The notes beneath the pieces are model-generated. The model made no database searches. It saw only the letters and a program-made list of their open reading frames with translations, and had not been told where the DNA came from. Made by a program: the position numbers and the translations under genes. Of a stretch of 5,622 bases of DNA, positions 5,258 through 5,622 are shown piece after piece. The first letter of the stretch is position 1. Every line of letters starts with the position of its first letter. Source of the DNA: a bacterium (GTDB lineage: Bacteria > Krumholzibacteriota > Krumholzibacteriia > LZORAL124-64-63); assembly GCA_030635025.1 (NCBI GenBank), contig DAOVZQ010000207.1, forward strand, positions 1 to 5,622, in the 5' to 3' direction.

Positions 5258-5608
5258 TCAGACTTCGGTGGAGCCCGAACCGGCTGCGTCGTCACCGGAT
5301 TCGTAGACCTGCTGCCGGGAATGGCTCCAGCGAGGGCCGCCCACCAGTCCAGACAGGTAGCCGAGACCGGCGCCGAAATGAGAGGCCAGGAAGGCGCTGA
5401 CGGTCATGGGCCAACTCACGCTTCGCCGCAACGACAGCCAAGCGGACAGGCTCATGATGCCGATGGCGTAGAGTGTCGTGGGTACGGCCCAGAGTCTCAG
5501 GGCGGGTCCCCAGAAGGGAATGACCAGCGGCGTCAACAGCATCCACAGAATCAACAGCATCAGGGCCGTGGACAGGGGGGAGAACTGACGCGGATGCTTG
5601 CGTGACAT
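5258..5608 (-). CDS. Small membrane protein of unknown function (2-3 transmembrane helices)
   Basis: This 116-residue protein has a basic N-terminus (MSRKHPR), hydrophobic helices at about 12-31 and 40-60, a third possible one at 66-88, and a polar tail rich in Ser, Gly and acidic residues. Arg61-Arg62 after the second helix suggests that this loop is cytoplasmic. The two-helix part, with Pro and Gly between the helices, vaguely recalls small accessory subunits of sodium/solute symporters (DUF3311-like), but I cannot confirm that and the third segment would not fit. No clear Shine-Dalgarno precedes the ATG at 5608, and the 14 bases to the window edge stay open in frame, so the true start may lie upstream or the gene may be coupled to one outside the window. 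It is separated from the redox operon by a 188-bp gap. Confidence 0.65.
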   Translation of the reverse strand: MSRKHPRQFSPLSTALMLLILWMLLTPLVIPFWGPALRLWAVPTTLYAIGIMSLSAWLSLRRSVSWPMTVSAFLASHFGAGLGYLSGLVGGPRWSHSRQQVYESGDDAAGSGSTEV

Positions 5609-5622
5609 GCGGGCGCGGCCAC

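Overview
The window is about 60% G+C outside one AT-rich intergenic stretch, and every gene I can support lies on the minus strand. The content suggests a Gram-negative, probably uncultured bacterium of the FCB group or a neighbouring candidate phylum. It has an outer-membrane barrel ending in Phe, a FlgD/Por-type C-terminal module with a YPNPFNP start, a glycine-rich surface-repeat protein and a small bacterial RRM protein. The phylum cannot be fixed from this sequence.

Layout in minus-strand transcription order, right to left. (1) 5258-5608: small membrane protein of unknown function, with a possible terminator after it. (2) 4242-5069: exported thioredoxin-fold protein interrupted by one in-frame TGA at 4866-4868. 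I read it as one selenoprotein of 275 residues, because the TGA replaces the first Cys of a CxxC motif (U68-G-S-C71), the reading frame continues through a conserved fold into a C-terminal sorting-type domain, and a bacterial SECIS-like hairpin starts right after the TGA. (3) 3663-4229: TlpA/ResA-type thioredoxin with WCGPC, 12 nt downstream. (4) 2038-3666: outer-membrane beta-barrel resembling DUF6029, overlapping gene 3 by ATGA and carrying a C-terminal CX4C pair. Genes 2 to 4 look like one envelope redox operon. (5) 1617-1883: 88-residue RRM RNA-binding protein with its own candidate promoter, a 5'-leader hairpin and a strong intrinsic terminator. (6) 513-1454: secreted glycine-rich protein made of 15-residue repeats (LA_2272-type surface repeat), followed by a UUCG-loop terminator. 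(7) 1-130: start of a further membrane-anchored protein, cut by the window edge.

The main result is the split redoxin. Read conventionally it is two unrelated-looking fragments, a 67-residue signal-peptide ORF and a 156-residue ORF without a ribosome binding site. Read with Sec at the TGA it becomes a complete periplasmic or surface selenoprotein at the head of an operon with a Cys-based thioredoxin and an outer-membrane protein that has a conserved-looking Cys pair. I infer a thiol/selenol redox pathway in the envelope. Its direction and client are not known from the sequence, and the selenocysteine machinery (selA, selB, selC, selD) is not in the window.
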